Origin: Microbacterium suwonense
GTDB taxonomy: Bacteria > Actinomycetota > Actinomycetes > Actinomycetales > Microbacteriaceae
Assembly: GCF_030296555.1 (NCBI RefSeq)
Contig: NZ_AP027728.1
Coordinates: forward strand, 1,798,001 to 1,862,000
Length of the DNA stretch: 64,000 nucleotides
Direction of reading: 5' to 3'
Below the pieces are notes generated by a model. The model did not search any database, was not told where the DNA came from, and worked only from the letters and a program-made list of their open reading frames with translations. Made by a program: the position numbers and the translations under genes. Position 1 is the stretch's first letter. The number at the start of each line of letters is the position of its first letter. Of this stretch, positions 8,775 to 18,224 are shown in pieces.

Positions 8775-9569
8775 TCAGGCCTTCGAGTCGACGGTCGCGG
8801 TGACGCGACCGAGTCCGGTGATCGTGGCGACGCACTCGACGTCGGCGGGCCACGGTTCGATGTATCCGATCGAGCCCGACAGCAGCACCTCTCCGGCACG
8901 CAGCGGATGCCCGGTGGTGATCGCCGTCTCGGCGAGCCATTGCACGGCATTGACCGGGTCGCCGAGCACGTTGCTGCCGACGCCGCGGGTGATCTCGGTG
9001 TCACCGGCGGTGATCACCATCTCGACGGCCGTGAGGTCGACGTCGCCGTAGGGGTGCTTCTCCTCGCCGAGGACGAGTCCACTGCATCCGGCGTTGTCGG
9101 CGATCGTGTCGACGATCTGTCCGACGCTGCCGCCGTAGCGGAAGTCGACGATCTCGAACGCCGGGGTGACGTAGTCGATCGCCGCGACGATGCTCTCAAG
9201 GGACGGATCGAGGATGTCGTTCTTGAGCACGAAGGCGACCTCGGCCTCGATGAGCAGCCGGTTGTAGCGGGATGCGGGCAGCACGACGCCGGACTGGAAG
9301 ACCATGTCGTCGTGGATGATGCCGTAGTCGGGTTCGAACACTCCGACGCGCTTCTGCACGAGCGGGTTGGTCAGCCCGACCTTGCGTCCGACGCGGCGCA
9401 CGCCGAGCTCGCTCTCGCGGAGTGAGGCGAATGCCTCCGAGATCGCGTAGGCGGAGTCGAGGTCGTGCTCGGGAAGCCGCGGACTCACATACGGAACGGT
9501 GTAGGTGCCGTTCTTGGCGTCATGCAGCTCGCGGGCGATCTCGACGATGGTCTGAGCGTCGACGGTCAC
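8775..9569 (-). CDS. mhpD: 2-keto-4-pentenoate hydratase-like protein
   Basis: 264-residue member of the fumarylacetoacetase/2-oxopent-4-enoate hydratase family. It would add water to the 2-hydroxypentadienoate released by the MhpC hydrolase, giving 4-hydroxy-2-oxovalerate or a homologue. The metal ligands appear in EAEVAFVLK (residues about 107-115) followed by the conserved AFEIVD. The start is GTG at 9569, overlapping the hydrolase stop as GTGA; the longer open frame upstream is a shadow of the hydrolase gene. Length matches MhpD. Confidence 0.9.
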   Translation of the reverse strand: MTVDAQTIVEIARELHDAKNGTYTVPYVSPRLPEHDLDSAYAISEAFASLRESELGVRRVGRKVGLTNPLVQKRVGVFEPDYGIIHDDMVFQSGVVLPASRYNRLLIEAEVAFVLKNDILDPSLESIVAAIDYVTPAFEIVDFRYGGSVGQIVDTIADNAGCSGLVLGEEKHPYGDVDLTAVEMVITAGDTEITRGVGSNVLGDPVNAVQWLAETAITTGHPLRAGEVLLSGSIGYIEPWPADVECVATITGLGRVTATVDSKA

Positions 9570-10462
9570 TGGTCGCTCCCTTCTGAGTGGCGGGCGAGAA
9601 ACGCCGTGGCGGCCGCGTTGAACGCGTCCGCTCCCTCCCACTGCGGCCAGTGGGCGGCGCCCTCGACGAGCAGGAACTCGTTGTCGGGGATGAGCCCGGC
9701 CAGGCGTCTGCCCTCCTCGGCGTCGCCGGTCGGCTCGTTGTCGGTCCAGACGAACAGCGCGGGCACCCCGATGGAGGCGAAGTCCTCGTCGGTGACGCGG
9801 TTGCGCCAGCGCGGCTCGGGCCGGCGCAGCGCCGAGACGTGCGCCATGTTCGCCCCGCTCGGATCCTGGCTGTAGATCGCGCGGCGCACCTTCACGAGCT
9901 CGTCGGTGATGTTCTCGGGATCGTGGATGACCACCTGCAGGCGCTTCTTCACGTTCTCGAAGGTCGGCTCGGTGACGGCCTGCACACTGACGGACTGCGC
10001 CTTGTCGACCTTCTGCTCTCCGACCACGCGCCCGCCGGGAGCGCTGAGGATCACGGTGCGCAGGCGCTCCGGGTGGTGCGCAGCGAACTTCACGGCGAGC
10101 CAGCCGCCGAGCGACTCGCCTGCCAGGTGCACCCGGTCGAGGCCGAGCGTGTCCAGCAGACCGAGGAGGTGCTGCTCGTACTCGGGGATCTCGAGGTCGT
10201 GGTCGGTCAGGGTCGTGTAGCCGTGGCCCGGGTAGTCGTAGCCGACGACGCGGAACCCCGCCACGGCCAGCGCGCGGACGTTCTGCGTCCACGCCTCGAT
10301 GTGGCCGCTGGTGCCGTTGGCGAGCACGACGACCTCAGCCGTCGACGAACCGCCCTGCGGTTCGATCTCGAGCACGCGCGTGCGCCACGGGCCCACCTGG
10401 ACGTAGTGCAGGACGTGCGGGAGGTCGGCGATGGCCTCCCAGAAGGTCGACAGTGCGGTCAT
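9566..10462 (-). CDS. mhpC: Meta-cleavage product hydrolase (alpha/beta fold)
   Basis: 298-residue serine hydrolase that cleaves the C-C bond in the ring-fission product of the extradiol dioxygenase. The nucleophile elbow is GESLGG, the oxyanion region is NGTSGH, and a catalytic Asp (TDNEP region) and His (GAAHWPQWE) follow in the usual order. The WPQWE motif after the catalytic His is typical of MhpC/BphD-type hydrolases. It overlaps the dioxygenase gene by 4 bp on one side and the hydratase by 4 bp on the other. Confidence 0.9.
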   Translation of the reverse strand: MTALSTFWEAIADLPHVLHYVQVGPWRTRVLEIEPQGGSSTAEVVVLANGTSGHIEAWTQNVRALAVAGFRVVGYDYPGHGYTTLTDHDLEIPEYEQHLLGLLDTLGLDRVHLAGESLGGWLAVKFAAHHPERLRTVILSAPGGRVVGEQKVDKAQSVSVQAVTEPTFENVKKRLQVVIHDPENITDELVKVRRAIYSQDPSGANMAHVSALRRPEPRWRNRVTDEDFASIGVPALFVWTDNEPTGDAEEGRRLAGLIPDNEFLLVEGAAHWPQWEGADAFNAAATAFLARHSEGSDQ

Positions 10463-11393
10463 GACGTGCGTGCCGCCTGGATCGCGAAGCCGGCGGCCCA
10501 GCCCTTGACGGCCCAGTAGTGATCGACGTCGAACCCGTAGGGGCCGGCGGTCGACAGCGCAGCATACGCGGCGAGCCAGCTGCGCATCTCGTGTGCGGCC
10601 GAGCCCCCTCGGCGAGGAACCAGGAGTTGTCCCACTCGTCGGCCGGCGTCAGATCGCCCGAGCGGAACGTGTCGAGCAGAAGGGTGTCCCACTCCTCGTT
10701 CAGCGGGTCGCTGTTGCCGCCGCCGTCGGCGATCTTCTGGATCGCGGTGACGATCGCGTTCTCGCGTGCCATCCGCTCGTCGCGGCTGGGTGCATAGTCG
10801 ATGAGGCGCTCCTGGAGTGTGCCCGGGGCGCCCTCCCAGCGCGGGATCGGCGGGTCGTGCGAGATGCCGCCGGACGCGATGAAGAGCACGCGCTTGTCGA
10901 GCTGCTGCGCGGCGCGGCCGAATGCCTCGCCCATCAGGCGGACGCGGTTCATGGGGGTCAGCGGGATGCCGAGCGAATTGACGAACACCGGGATGATCGG
11001 CTGCGTGAACTCGGTGCCGAACAGGAAGTTCACCGGCTGCATCACACCGTGGTCGACCTTCATGCGCTCGGAGCGGCCGATGTCGATGCCCTGCTCGAGG
11101 ACAAGACGGTGCAGCTCGCGGGCCGTCTCGCTGTCCACCCGGATCGGCCCCTCGGTGGTGCCGTAGTCGCCGATCCCCTCGGCCTGCGCGCCGACCACCC
11201 ACGGGGAGATGTTCGAGTACAGCTGGCCGTTGAAGTGGTCGGGGCCGAAGACGACGATGACCTCCGGGTCGAAGTCGGCGATGAACGCCTTGACCTCGTC
11301 GATGGCGGCAGTGATCTCGGCGAACGTGTTCCCTCCGGGGTCGACGTTCCCGAAGGACGGAGCGTGTGAAAGCGCGGCGACTGCGAGCGACAT
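10459..11393 (-). pseudogene. mhpB: 2,3-dihydroxyphenylpropionate 1,2-dioxygenase-like (MhpB, LigB family), frameshifted
   Basis: Type II extradiol ring-cleavage dioxygenase with Fe(II) site. FGPDHFNGQ, KVDHGVMQP and ASGGISHDPP carry the expected His residues. The frame breaks at 10604-10608: the first part ends at NSWFLAEG and the rest (SAAHEMRSWLAAYAAL to the C terminus) is in another frame. One extra G in the GGGGG run gives about 311 residues, close to the 314 of E. coli MhpB. ATG at 11393 follows AGGAGA. First gene of the ring-cleavage operon, divergent from a TetR regulator. The catechol cleaved is probably a 2,3-dihydroxyphenyl alkanoate or a related compound. Confidence 0.85.
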
Positions 11394-11456
11394 GGGTTCT
11401 CCTTCTGCCTGGTGCCGACGGTGGCTCGGACTCGCATCGACAGGTGCGAATACATA

Positions 11457-11478
11457 TTCTGGAATCAAGATTCTAGAA
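11457..11478. promoter_or_regulatory. Operator-like inverted repeat in mhpB-tetR divergent promoter
   Basis: Half-sites TTCTGGAATC (11457-11466) and GATTCTAGAA (11469-11478) form a nearly perfect 22-bp palindrome with one mismatched pair. It lies centrally in the 153-bp gap between the ring-cleavage operon and the TetR gene. A TATTAT -10-like element follows at about 11487 on the plus strand. The most economical reading is that the adjacent TetR protein binds here and controls both directions. Confidence 0.6.
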
Positions 11479-11546
11479 CTTGCAGCTATTATGATCGGTG
11501 GACCGCGCGATGTCAAGCGGTCGCAGAGCTCGATGGAGGAAATGCC

Positions 11547-12179
11547 ATGGCGACACGAAAGGGCGAGCATCACGGCTCGGCGGCATCCAAGCGAGCGATC
11601 CTGGAGGCCGTTCTCTCCCGCGCTCTGGAAGCGGGGTACGAGGGAACGACGATGGTCGACGTCGCCCGCGCCTCGGGATTGCCCATCGGATCGGTCTACT
11701 GGCACTTCCAGAACAAGGAGCAGCTCTTCGCCGAGCTTCTGGACTACTGCTTCGAGATCTGGAAAGACGCGAACCCTCCGTCGCGCTCGATGCGCGAGCG
11801 GCTGCGCATCAGCATCGGCACCTCAGCAGCCGCATCGGCCGGATCGGCTGATCCCGCGGCGGCGTTCTGGAGCATCGGTCTCATCTTCGCCCTGCGCCGT
11901 TTCGACGACAACGCCGCACGGCAGCGCTACCTGGGCATCCGCGCGGAGATGTTCACCCTCATGGCCGAGCGGCTGCGCGCGGAGTTCCCCGCGCTTCCCG
12001 AGGACGAGGCGAACAAGCTGGCACGGGACATCACCGGCATGGCGCGAGCCGTCACGGACGGGTTCCGCATCGCGGCTGCGGCCGGCGATGACACCGATTT
12101 CGAACATGCCGCCGCCATGGCCGCGGATGCCCTGGAGCATCTGATCAGAACCCGTGTCTCGGAGCTCACCGATGCCTGA
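11547..12179 (+). CDS. TetR/AcrR family transcriptional regulator
   Basis: 210-residue regulator with an N-terminal helix-turn-helix (RAILEAVLSRALEAGYEGTTM, then DVARASGLPIGSVYWHFQNKEQLF) and a variable ligand-binding C-terminal domain. The start ATG at 11547 is set by GGAGG 7 bases upstream; the open frame extends further up but through the operator region. It is divergent from the extradiol dioxygenase operon and shares the palindrome at 11457-11478. It probably senses an aromatic pathway intermediate (inference). The downstream SDR gene overlaps its end by 8 bp. Confidence 0.9.
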   Translation: MATRKGEHHGSAASKRAILEAVLSRALEAGYEGTTMVDVARASGLPIGSVYWHFQNKEQLFAELLDYCFEIWKDANPPSRSMRERLRISIGTSAAASAGSADPAAAFWSIGLIFALRRFDDNAARQRYLGIRAEMFTLMAERLRAEFPALPEDEANKLARDITGMARAVTDGFRIAAAAGDDTDFEHAAAMAADALEHLIRTRVSELTDA

Positions 12180-12891
12180 GCAGTCCACTCCGCCGGTCGC
12201 GATCATCGTCGGGGCCGGCGCCGGGATCGGGGCGGCCGCTGTCCGGGAGTTCGCCGAGAACGGCTACCGCGTCGTCGCGATGTCGCCGTCCGGGCGCGGA
12301 CGTCAGCTCGCGGAGTCTCTCGGGGGCGAGGGGATCGATGGCGCGAACACCGACCCCGAGGCGCTGCGCGCGGTCGTCGACCTCGCCGTCTCACGCTACG
12401 GGCGCATCGACGCGGTCGTGAACAGCAGCGGCCATGCCGCGCGCGGACCGCTGCTGGAGGTCACCGACGACGAGTGGTTCACCGGCATGGACCTGTACCT
12501 CATGAACGTCGTGCGCATGGCGCGCCTCGTGACGCCCCACTTCCTGGCCGCCGGCGGCGGTGCGATCGTCAATGTGTCCACGGCGTCCGCTCTGGAGCCG
12601 AGCGCTTCCTTTCCCGTGTCGGCGACGGTGCGCGCCGCCCTCGCCGCGTTCACGAAGCTCTACGCCACGGAGTACGGTCCGCACGGCATCCGGATGAACA
12701 ATGTGCTCCCCGGGTTCACGACGGACGACCCTGCGACCGTATCCCCGCAATGGACGCAGCGCATACCGCTGCGGCGAGCGCAGAGCACCAGGGAACTCGC
12801 CCGCGTGATCCGATTCCTCGCCGGCAGTGATTCGGGCTACATCACCGGTCAGAACCTCCGCGCGGACGGGGGCGAGACGCGCTCCCTCTGA
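12172..12891 (+). CDS. SDR family protein with altered catalytic site
   Basis: 239-residue Rossmann-fold short-chain dehydrogenase. The cofactor motif is GAGAGIG near the N terminus, NSSG replaces NNAG, and the catalytic Ser region is VNVSTAS. The usual YxxxK is missing: the matching segment reads FPVSATVRAALAAF, so Tyr and Lys are both replaced by Val. The protein may be non-catalytic or use another mechanism, as in some divergent SDRs. It is co-transcribed with the TetR gene and convergent with pcaR, so a role in aromatic metabolism is plausible but unproven. Confidence 0.82.
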   Translation: MPEQSTPPVAIIVGAGAGIGAAAVREFAENGYRVVAMSPSGRGRQLAESLGGEGIDGANTDPEALRAVVDLAVSRYGRIDAVVNSSGHAARGPLLEVTDDEWFTGMDLYLMNVVRMARLVTPHFLAAGGGAIVNVSTASALEPSASFPVSATVRAALAAFTKLYATEYGPHGIRMNNVLPGFTTDDPATVSPQWTQRIPLRRAQSTRELARVIRFLAGSDSGYITGQNLRADGGETRSL

Positions 12892-12924
12892 ACGGGCTCG
12901 CGCTGATCAGCCGACCGCCGCCGG

Positions 12925-13722
12925 TCAGAGGGCTACCCGCAGTTCGGCCTCGATCGCCGTCGCGGTCTGCGTCAGCGCAGGGAGCAGCGCTCGACGCGTC
13001 TCGTCGGCCGATTCACGACCGGTGCTGGTCGACACATTGACGGCCGCGACGACCTCGCCCCTCGACCGCAGCGGCACGGCGATCGAGCGAAGGCCCTCCT
13101 CCAGCTCGCCGTCGACCATGGCCCAGCCCTGCTCACGCACCACGCGGATCTCGGTCGTCAGTTCGGCGCTGTCCACTCGCGTGCGCGGTGTGTAGGGCGG
13201 GCGCTCGGAGCTGTCGATGAGCGAGAGCGCCTCCGTCTCGGGACGAGCCGACAGGAGCACTCGTCCCATACTCGTCGCGAAAGCGGGCAACCGCGTGCCG
13301 ATGGTGATCCGGACGCTGATGATGCGCCGACCGGCGGCACGGGCGACGTAGACGATCTCATCGCCGTCGAGCACCGCGACCGACACCGACTCGCCGACCT
13401 GGCGGGAGAGATCCTCGAGATGGGGTTGCACGATCTCGGGGAGCGACAGTGACGAGAGATAGCCGTAGCCGAGCTCGAGCACCCGCGGGGTCATCGCGTA
13501 TCGCCCCTCGGGCACGGCGCGCAGATAGCCGAGCTGCTCGAGGGTGCGCAGGAAGCGTCGGGCGGCGGCACGAGGAATGCCCGCACGGCGCGCGACCTCG
13601 GCCAGCGAGAGGGCCGCGGGCTCGCCGTCGAACGCCTTGATCACAGCCAGCCCTCGCGCGAGGGATTGGACGAAGTCCCCGCCGGGAGAGCTCGCAGCGG
13701 GGGATTCGTCGGTCGCAGTCAC
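12925..13722 (-). CDS. pcaR: IclR family regulator, PcaR/PobR type
   Basis: 265-residue IclR regulator with an N-terminal winged HTH (FVQSLARGLAVIKAF, then LSLAEVARRAGIPRAAARRFLRTLEQLGYL) and a C-terminal effector domain ending in TATAIEAELRVAL. The FVQSLARGL start and the ARRFL recognition helix are characteristic of the PcaR/PcaU/CatR beta-ketoadipate group. It sits directly downstream of pcaF in the same orientation, so it is probably part of the pca operon and controls it. A short GC hairpin lies in the gap to the convergent SDR gene. Confidence 0.88.
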   Translation of the reverse strand: MTATDESPAASSPGGDFVQSLARGLAVIKAFDGEPAALSLAEVARRAGIPRAAARRFLRTLEQLGYLRAVPEGRYAMTPRVLELGYGYLSSLSLPEIVQPHLEDLSRQVGESVSVAVLDGDEIVYVARAAGRRIISVRITIGTRLPAFATSMGRVLLSARPETEALSLIDSSERPPYTPRTRVDSAELTTEIRVVREQGWAMVDGELEEGLRSIAVPLRSRGEVVAAVNVSTSTGRESADETRRALLPALTQTATAIEAELRVAL

Positions 13723-13731
13723 ATCGAAACC

Positions 13732-14900
13732 CTAGCGCTCGAGCACGACCGCGAGGCCCTGCCCGACGCCGATGCAGATCGCGGCGATCGCGACTCCCCT
13801 CCGCGCCGCCGCAGCTCGTGCGCGGCGTGTCCCAGGATGCGGCCGCCGGAGGCGCCGAGCGGATGCCCGATCGCGAGGGCACCGCCGTGGATGTTGAGCT
13901 TCTCGGGGTCGAGATCCGGCCAGCCGCGCAGGCAGGCGAGCGACTGCGATGCGAACGCCTCGTTCAGCTCGACGACGTCGACGTCCGCCCAGGTGCGGCC
14001 GGCACGCGCGAGCGCCTTGTTCGCGGCTTCGATCGGCGCGATGGGAAAGTCCTCCGGATCCACGCCGTGCGCGGCGCGTCCGGTGATCCGGGCCAGCGGC
14101 TCGTGATCGAGCACGCCCTCCGCGCCGAGCAGCACGGCTGACGCGCCGTCGTTGATCGAGGACGAATTGCCCGCCGTGACGCTGCCGCCGTCGGCGAACA
14201 GAGCGCGCAGCCCGGCGAGCTTCTCGAGCGTCGACTCCTCGCGGATGCCCTCATCCCTGATGAGCGCCGCCCCCTCGACCTGCACGATCTCGTCGTCGTA
14301 GATGCCGTCGGCCCAGGCCTTGGCAGCCCGCTGATGCGACCTCAGAGCGAATGCATCCTGGTCCTCCCGGGTGATGCCCGCGTTCACCGCGATCCGCTCG
14401 GCCGCCTCGCCGTTGGAGATGGCCCAGGCTGCGGGCAGGGCAGGATTGACCATGCGCGCGCCGATCGCTGTGTTCCACATGGTCTGGTTCCCGGTCGCCG
14501 GAAACGCCTTGGCGGACTTCTCCACCACGTAGGGGGCACGGCTCATGGACTCCACTCCGCCCGCGAGGATGATCTCCGCATCCCCCGACTCGATGGCTCG
14601 TGACCCCTGGATGACGGCCTCCAGACTGGATGCGCACAGCCGGTTCACCGTCACCCCCGTCACCGACGTGGGAAATCCGGCGAGCAGAGCGCCGAATCGC
14701 GCGACATTGCGGTTGTCTTCGCCGGCCTGATTGGCGTCGCCGAAGATCACGTCGTCGATGCGTGCCGCGTCGAGGCCGGTGCGCTCGACGCTTGCGCGCA
14801 TGACGGCGGCGGCGAGGTCATCGGCGCGGATGCCGGAGAGGGCGCCGCCTGAGCGGCCGAACGGCGTGCGCACTGCGTCGTAGATGTGGGTGACTCTCAT
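13732..14900 (-). pseudogene. pcaF: Beta-ketoadipyl-CoA thiolase, frameshifted near C terminus
   Basis: Thiolase that splits 3-oxoadipyl-CoA into succinyl-CoA and acetyl-CoA, the last step of the beta-ketoadipate pathway. It has the active-site Cys in VNRLCASSLEAV, the NEAFASQ motif and the GGALAIGHPLGASGGR block. Near 13796-13799 the frame breaks; one extra G in the GGGG run restores the usual last motif with the second catalytic Cys (VAIAAICIGVGQG) and the end VVLER. Length is then about 390 residues, normal for PcaF. It overlaps pcaJ by 4 bp. Confidence 0.87.
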
Positions 14901-15532
14901 GACAGCTCCAGTCCGGTGAGTTCTTCCAAGGCTCGGATGGTGTTGTCGCCGAAGGCCTCACGCACGCGGAAACCGCCTGCAGTGACCTCGAAGACGGCGT
15001 GATCGGTGTAGACGCGGCTGACGCAGCCGACGCCGGTGAGCGGGTAGGTGCACGCGGAGACGAGTTTGGATGCGCCGTCCCTCGTGAGCAGGTCTGTCAT
15101 CACGTACACGTCCTTGGCGCCGATGGCGAGGTCCATGGCACCGCCGACGGCCGGGATCGCCCCGGGCGCCCCCGTCGACCAGTTGGCGAGATCGCCGTTC
15201 TCCGCGACCTGGAAGGCCCCGAGCACGCAGATGTCGAGGTGTCCTCCGCGCATCATCGCGAACGAGTCCGCGTGGTGGAAGTAGGACGCTCCGGCGAGCG
15301 CCGTCACCGCCTGCTTGCCGGCGTTGATGAGATCTGGGTCGACCCGTCCCTGCGCCGGCGCCGGCCCCATACCCAGCAGCCCATTCTCGGTGTGCAGGAG
15401 AATCTCGAGATCGGCGGGCAGATAGTCGGCCACCAGCGTCGGCGCACCGATGCCCAGGTTGACGACGGCGCCCTCGGGGATATCGGCGGCGACGCGCGCG
15501 GCCAACTCGTCACGGGTGATACGGCTGCTCAT
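14897..15532 (-). CDS. pcaJ: 3-oxoadipate CoA-transferase subunit B
   Basis: 211-residue beta subunit of a family I CoA-transferase. The catalytic Glu lies in HTENGLLGMG near residue 49, and the GGAMDL/KDVYVMTDLLT region is typical of PcaJ/ScoB. With PcaI it moves CoA from succinyl-CoA to 3-oxoadipate, producing the substrate of the thiolase encoded next. It overlaps pcaI by 4 bp at one end and pcaF by 4 bp at the other. Confidence 0.93.
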   Translation of the reverse strand: MSSRITRDELAARVAADIPEGAVVNLGIGAPTLVADYLPADLEILLHTENGLLGMGPAPAQGRVDPDLINAGKQAVTALAGASYFHHADSFAMMRGGHLDICVLGAFQVAENGDLANWSTGAPGAIPAVGGAMDLAIGAKDVYVMTDLLTRDGASKLVSACTYPLTGVGCVSRVYTDHAVFEVTAGGFRVREAFGDNTIRALEELTGLELS

Positions 15533-16296
15533 CGCTTCTCGCCCTCGGTCACGACATCCGTCTCGTCGGCATGCAGCGGGCGGCCCTCCAGGTCGACCCC
15601 GCCGATGAACTCGCCCTCACGCAACCAGTTCCGTGCTCCGACGGCGACGAGGCGGTCGACGAACATGCCCGGCGTGACGACGTGCTCCGGATCGATCGCC
15701 CCGAGCGGGACCACCTCGTCGACCTGCGCGATCGTCGTCGTGGCAGCGGTGGCCATGATGGGTCCAAAATTGCGGGCGGTCGCACGATAGGTCAGGTTGC
15801 CCCAGCGGTCGCCCCGGAGCGCGCTGATGAGGGCGAAGTCGGCTTTGAGCGGATACTCGAGAACGTAGCGGCGGCCGTCGATGGTCCGCTCCTCCTTTCC
15901 GCGGGCGAGCTCGGTGCCCACGCCCGTGGGAGAGAAGAACGCGCCGATGCCTGCGCCGGCGGCGCGGATGCGCTCGGCGAGGTTGCCCTGCGGGACGAGC
16001 TCGAGCTCGATCTCTCCTGCGCGGTACAGGCGGTCGAAGACCATCGAGTCGCTCTGGCGCGGAAAGGAGCACACGATCTTGCGCACCAGGCCGCGCGCGA
16101 GGAGGGCGGCGAGACCCGTTTCACCGTTGCCGGCATTGTTGTTCACGATCGTGAGGTCGCGGGGCCCGTGCGCGATGAGCGCGTCGATGAGCTCGACGGG
16201 CTGTCCGGCCCGCCCGAAACCGCCGATCATCACGGTCGCACCGTCCGGGATGTCCGCGACCGCGACCGCGGCATCCGACATCGTCTTGTCGATCAC
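15529..16296 (-). CDS. pcaI: 3-oxoadipate CoA-transferase subunit A
   Basis: 255-residue alpha subunit of the family I CoA-transferase. It has the oxyanion loop GGFGRAGQP near residue 23, GLAALLARG, and FFSPTGVGTELARGKEE. The start is GTG at 16296 (VIDKT, as in other PcaI proteins) with GAGGAG 5-6 bases upstream. The open frame continues much further upstream, but that part holds the promoter and operator and shows no transferase features. First gene of pcaIJF-pcaR. Confidence 0.93.
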   Translation of the reverse strand: MIDKTMSDAAVAVADIPDGATVMIGGFGRAGQPVELIDALIAHGPRDLTIVNNNAGNGETGLAALLARGLVRKIVCSFPRQSDSMVFDRLYRAGEIELELVPQGNLAERIRAAGAGIGAFFSPTGVGTELARGKEERTIDGRRYVLEYPLKADFALISALRGDRWGNLTYRATARNFGPIMATAATTTIAQVDEVVPLGAIDPEHVVTPGMFVDRLVAVGARNWLREGEFIGGVDLEGRPLHADETDVVTEGEKR

Positions 16297-16321
16297 GGAT
16301 CTCCTCAAGAGTGTTCGCTGT

Positions 16322-16352
16322 GCGAACGTACGTTCGCTTAATGAACAGAATA
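16322..16352 (-). promoter_or_regulatory. Promoter and palindromic operator of the pca operon
   Basis: GCGAACGTACGTTCGC at 16322-16337 is a perfect 16-bp palindrome 26 bases upstream of the pcaI start. A minus-strand TATTCT (16347-16352) just upstream can serve as -10, which places the palindrome at the transcription start. It resembles the two palindromes next to the TetR gene at 17.2 kb (common core GAACG-NN-CGTTC), so either PcaR or that TetR protein may bind it. Confidence 0.6.
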
Positions 16353-16641
16353 GCAGAGCGCCCGCTCGCCGCTTCGCCGCGCACCGTACGTTGTTCGCGC
16401 TGCTGCTCTCAGCATCCGCGCCAGTGATATGCGCAGCACAAGCAGGATTCAGCAACGCGAACGGATGCTGCGCCCGGCCGAGCCCGAGCACCAGGGCACC
16501 GATCAGCAGCGCCAGGTGCGGGCCGAACGCCGACTCCATGAAGCCCACTGCCAGACCGAGCGCGGCCACCGCGACCAGAACCACGACCGACGCGGTTCGC
16601 GGACCGGCGCGGCCGTCGATATCAGACGCACCCTTGGCCAT
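16353..16641 (-). other. Possible remnant of a membrane-protein gene
   Basis: In the gap between the pca promoter and the TetR gene, a minus-strand frame starting ATG at 16641 encodes a peptide with two hydrophobic stretches (VVVLVAVAALGLAVGFM and LALLIGALVLGLG) separated by a short loop. No ribosome site is obvious, and the frame runs into the pca operator and on into pcaI without its own stop. It could be a decayed transporter end or chance. I see no other gene in this interval. Confidence 0.25.
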
Positions 16642-16658
16642 CACATAGCGGACGAGCG

Positions 16659-17225
16659 TCACGCCGTGCGGAGCGAAGCGTCGATGAGGACTTCGGCGGC
16701 CGACCTCGCCTGCTCGGCCGCGATGGGATCACCGGAGATCGCCGCCGTGCTCTGCGCCCCCTCGGCGAGGATGGAGAGCTGTGCAGCCAGCAGCTCGCTG
16801 CCTCCCTTCTCCGCCACGAGGTCCGCCATGTACTGCTGGAAGGAGTTCTTGTGATCGCGCACGATCCCGGCGATCTCCGGGTCCGTGCCGCCCAGCTCAC
16901 CGAACGCGTTGATGAACGCGCAACCGCGGAAATCGTCCGCGCCGAACCAGTCCTGCAGATAGGCGAAGACGGCTGTCAGCTGTTCGCGCGCCGACGGCCC
17001 CGCCGCGTCCACACGGCTTCTCAGACCCTCCTCCCACTGCTCATGGGTGCGCGCGAGGACGCCCTTGACGATGTCGGACTTCGACGGGAACTCGCCGTAG
17101 AGCCGTCGCAGTGACACACCGGCCGCCGAGCGCAGCTCATCCATGCCGACGGCTGCGTAGCCCTTGCGGTAGTACAGGTCTCCGGCTGCCGAGAGGATGT
17201 TCTCGCGTGTCTCGTCATCAGTCAT
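16659..17225 (-). CDS. TetR family regulator
   Basis: 188-residue TetR regulator. The N-terminal HTH is clear (ENILSAAGDLYYRKGYAAVGM, then DELRSAAGVSLRRLYGEFPSKSDIV), and the C-terminal domain contains WFGADDFRGCAFINAFGELG, common in regulators of redox or organic-solvent stress genes. I prefer ATG at 17225 over GTG at 17231. No ribosome site is visible, so the mRNA may be leaderless. It is divergent from the haloperoxidase-like gene, and a perfect palindrome lies between that gene's -35 and -10. Confidence 0.9.
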   Translation of the reverse strand: MTDDETRENILSAAGDLYYRKGYAAVGMDELRSAAGVSLRRLYGEFPSKSDIVKGVLARTHEQWEEGLRSRVDAAGPSAREQLTAVFAYLQDWFGADDFRGCAFINAFGELGGTDPEIAGIVRDHKNSFQQYMADLVAEKGGSELLAAQLSILAEGAQSTAAISGDPIAAEQARSAAEVLIDASLRTA

Positions 17226-17238
17226 ACGCACAGTCTAC

Positions 17239-17267
17239 TTGACATGAGAACGATCGTTCTCTACTGT
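17239..17267 (+). promoter_or_regulatory. Sigma-70-type promoter with embedded operator O1
   Basis: TTGACA (17239-17244), a 17-bp spacer and TACTGT (17262-17267) make a textbook housekeeping promoter. The spacer contains the perfect palindrome GAGAACGATCGTTCTC at 17246-17261, so a bound repressor would cover the RNA polymerase site. It drives the hydrolase gene at 17344. Confidence 0.75.
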
Positions 17268-17277
17268 GAGGGAATAG

Positions 17278-18186
<909 letters not shown>

Positions 18187-18193
18187 CCGAAGC

Positions 18194-18224
18194 GGAGGTC
18201 GGGGGCGCGTGTTCCCCGACCTCC
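18194..18224 (+). terminator. Terminator hairpin after haloperoxidase gene
   Basis: GGAGGTCGGGG (18194-18204) pairs perfectly with CCCCGACCTCC (18214-18224) across a short loop, 8 bases after the stop codon. There is no T-run, as is usual in high-GC actinobacteria. Confidence 0.7.
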
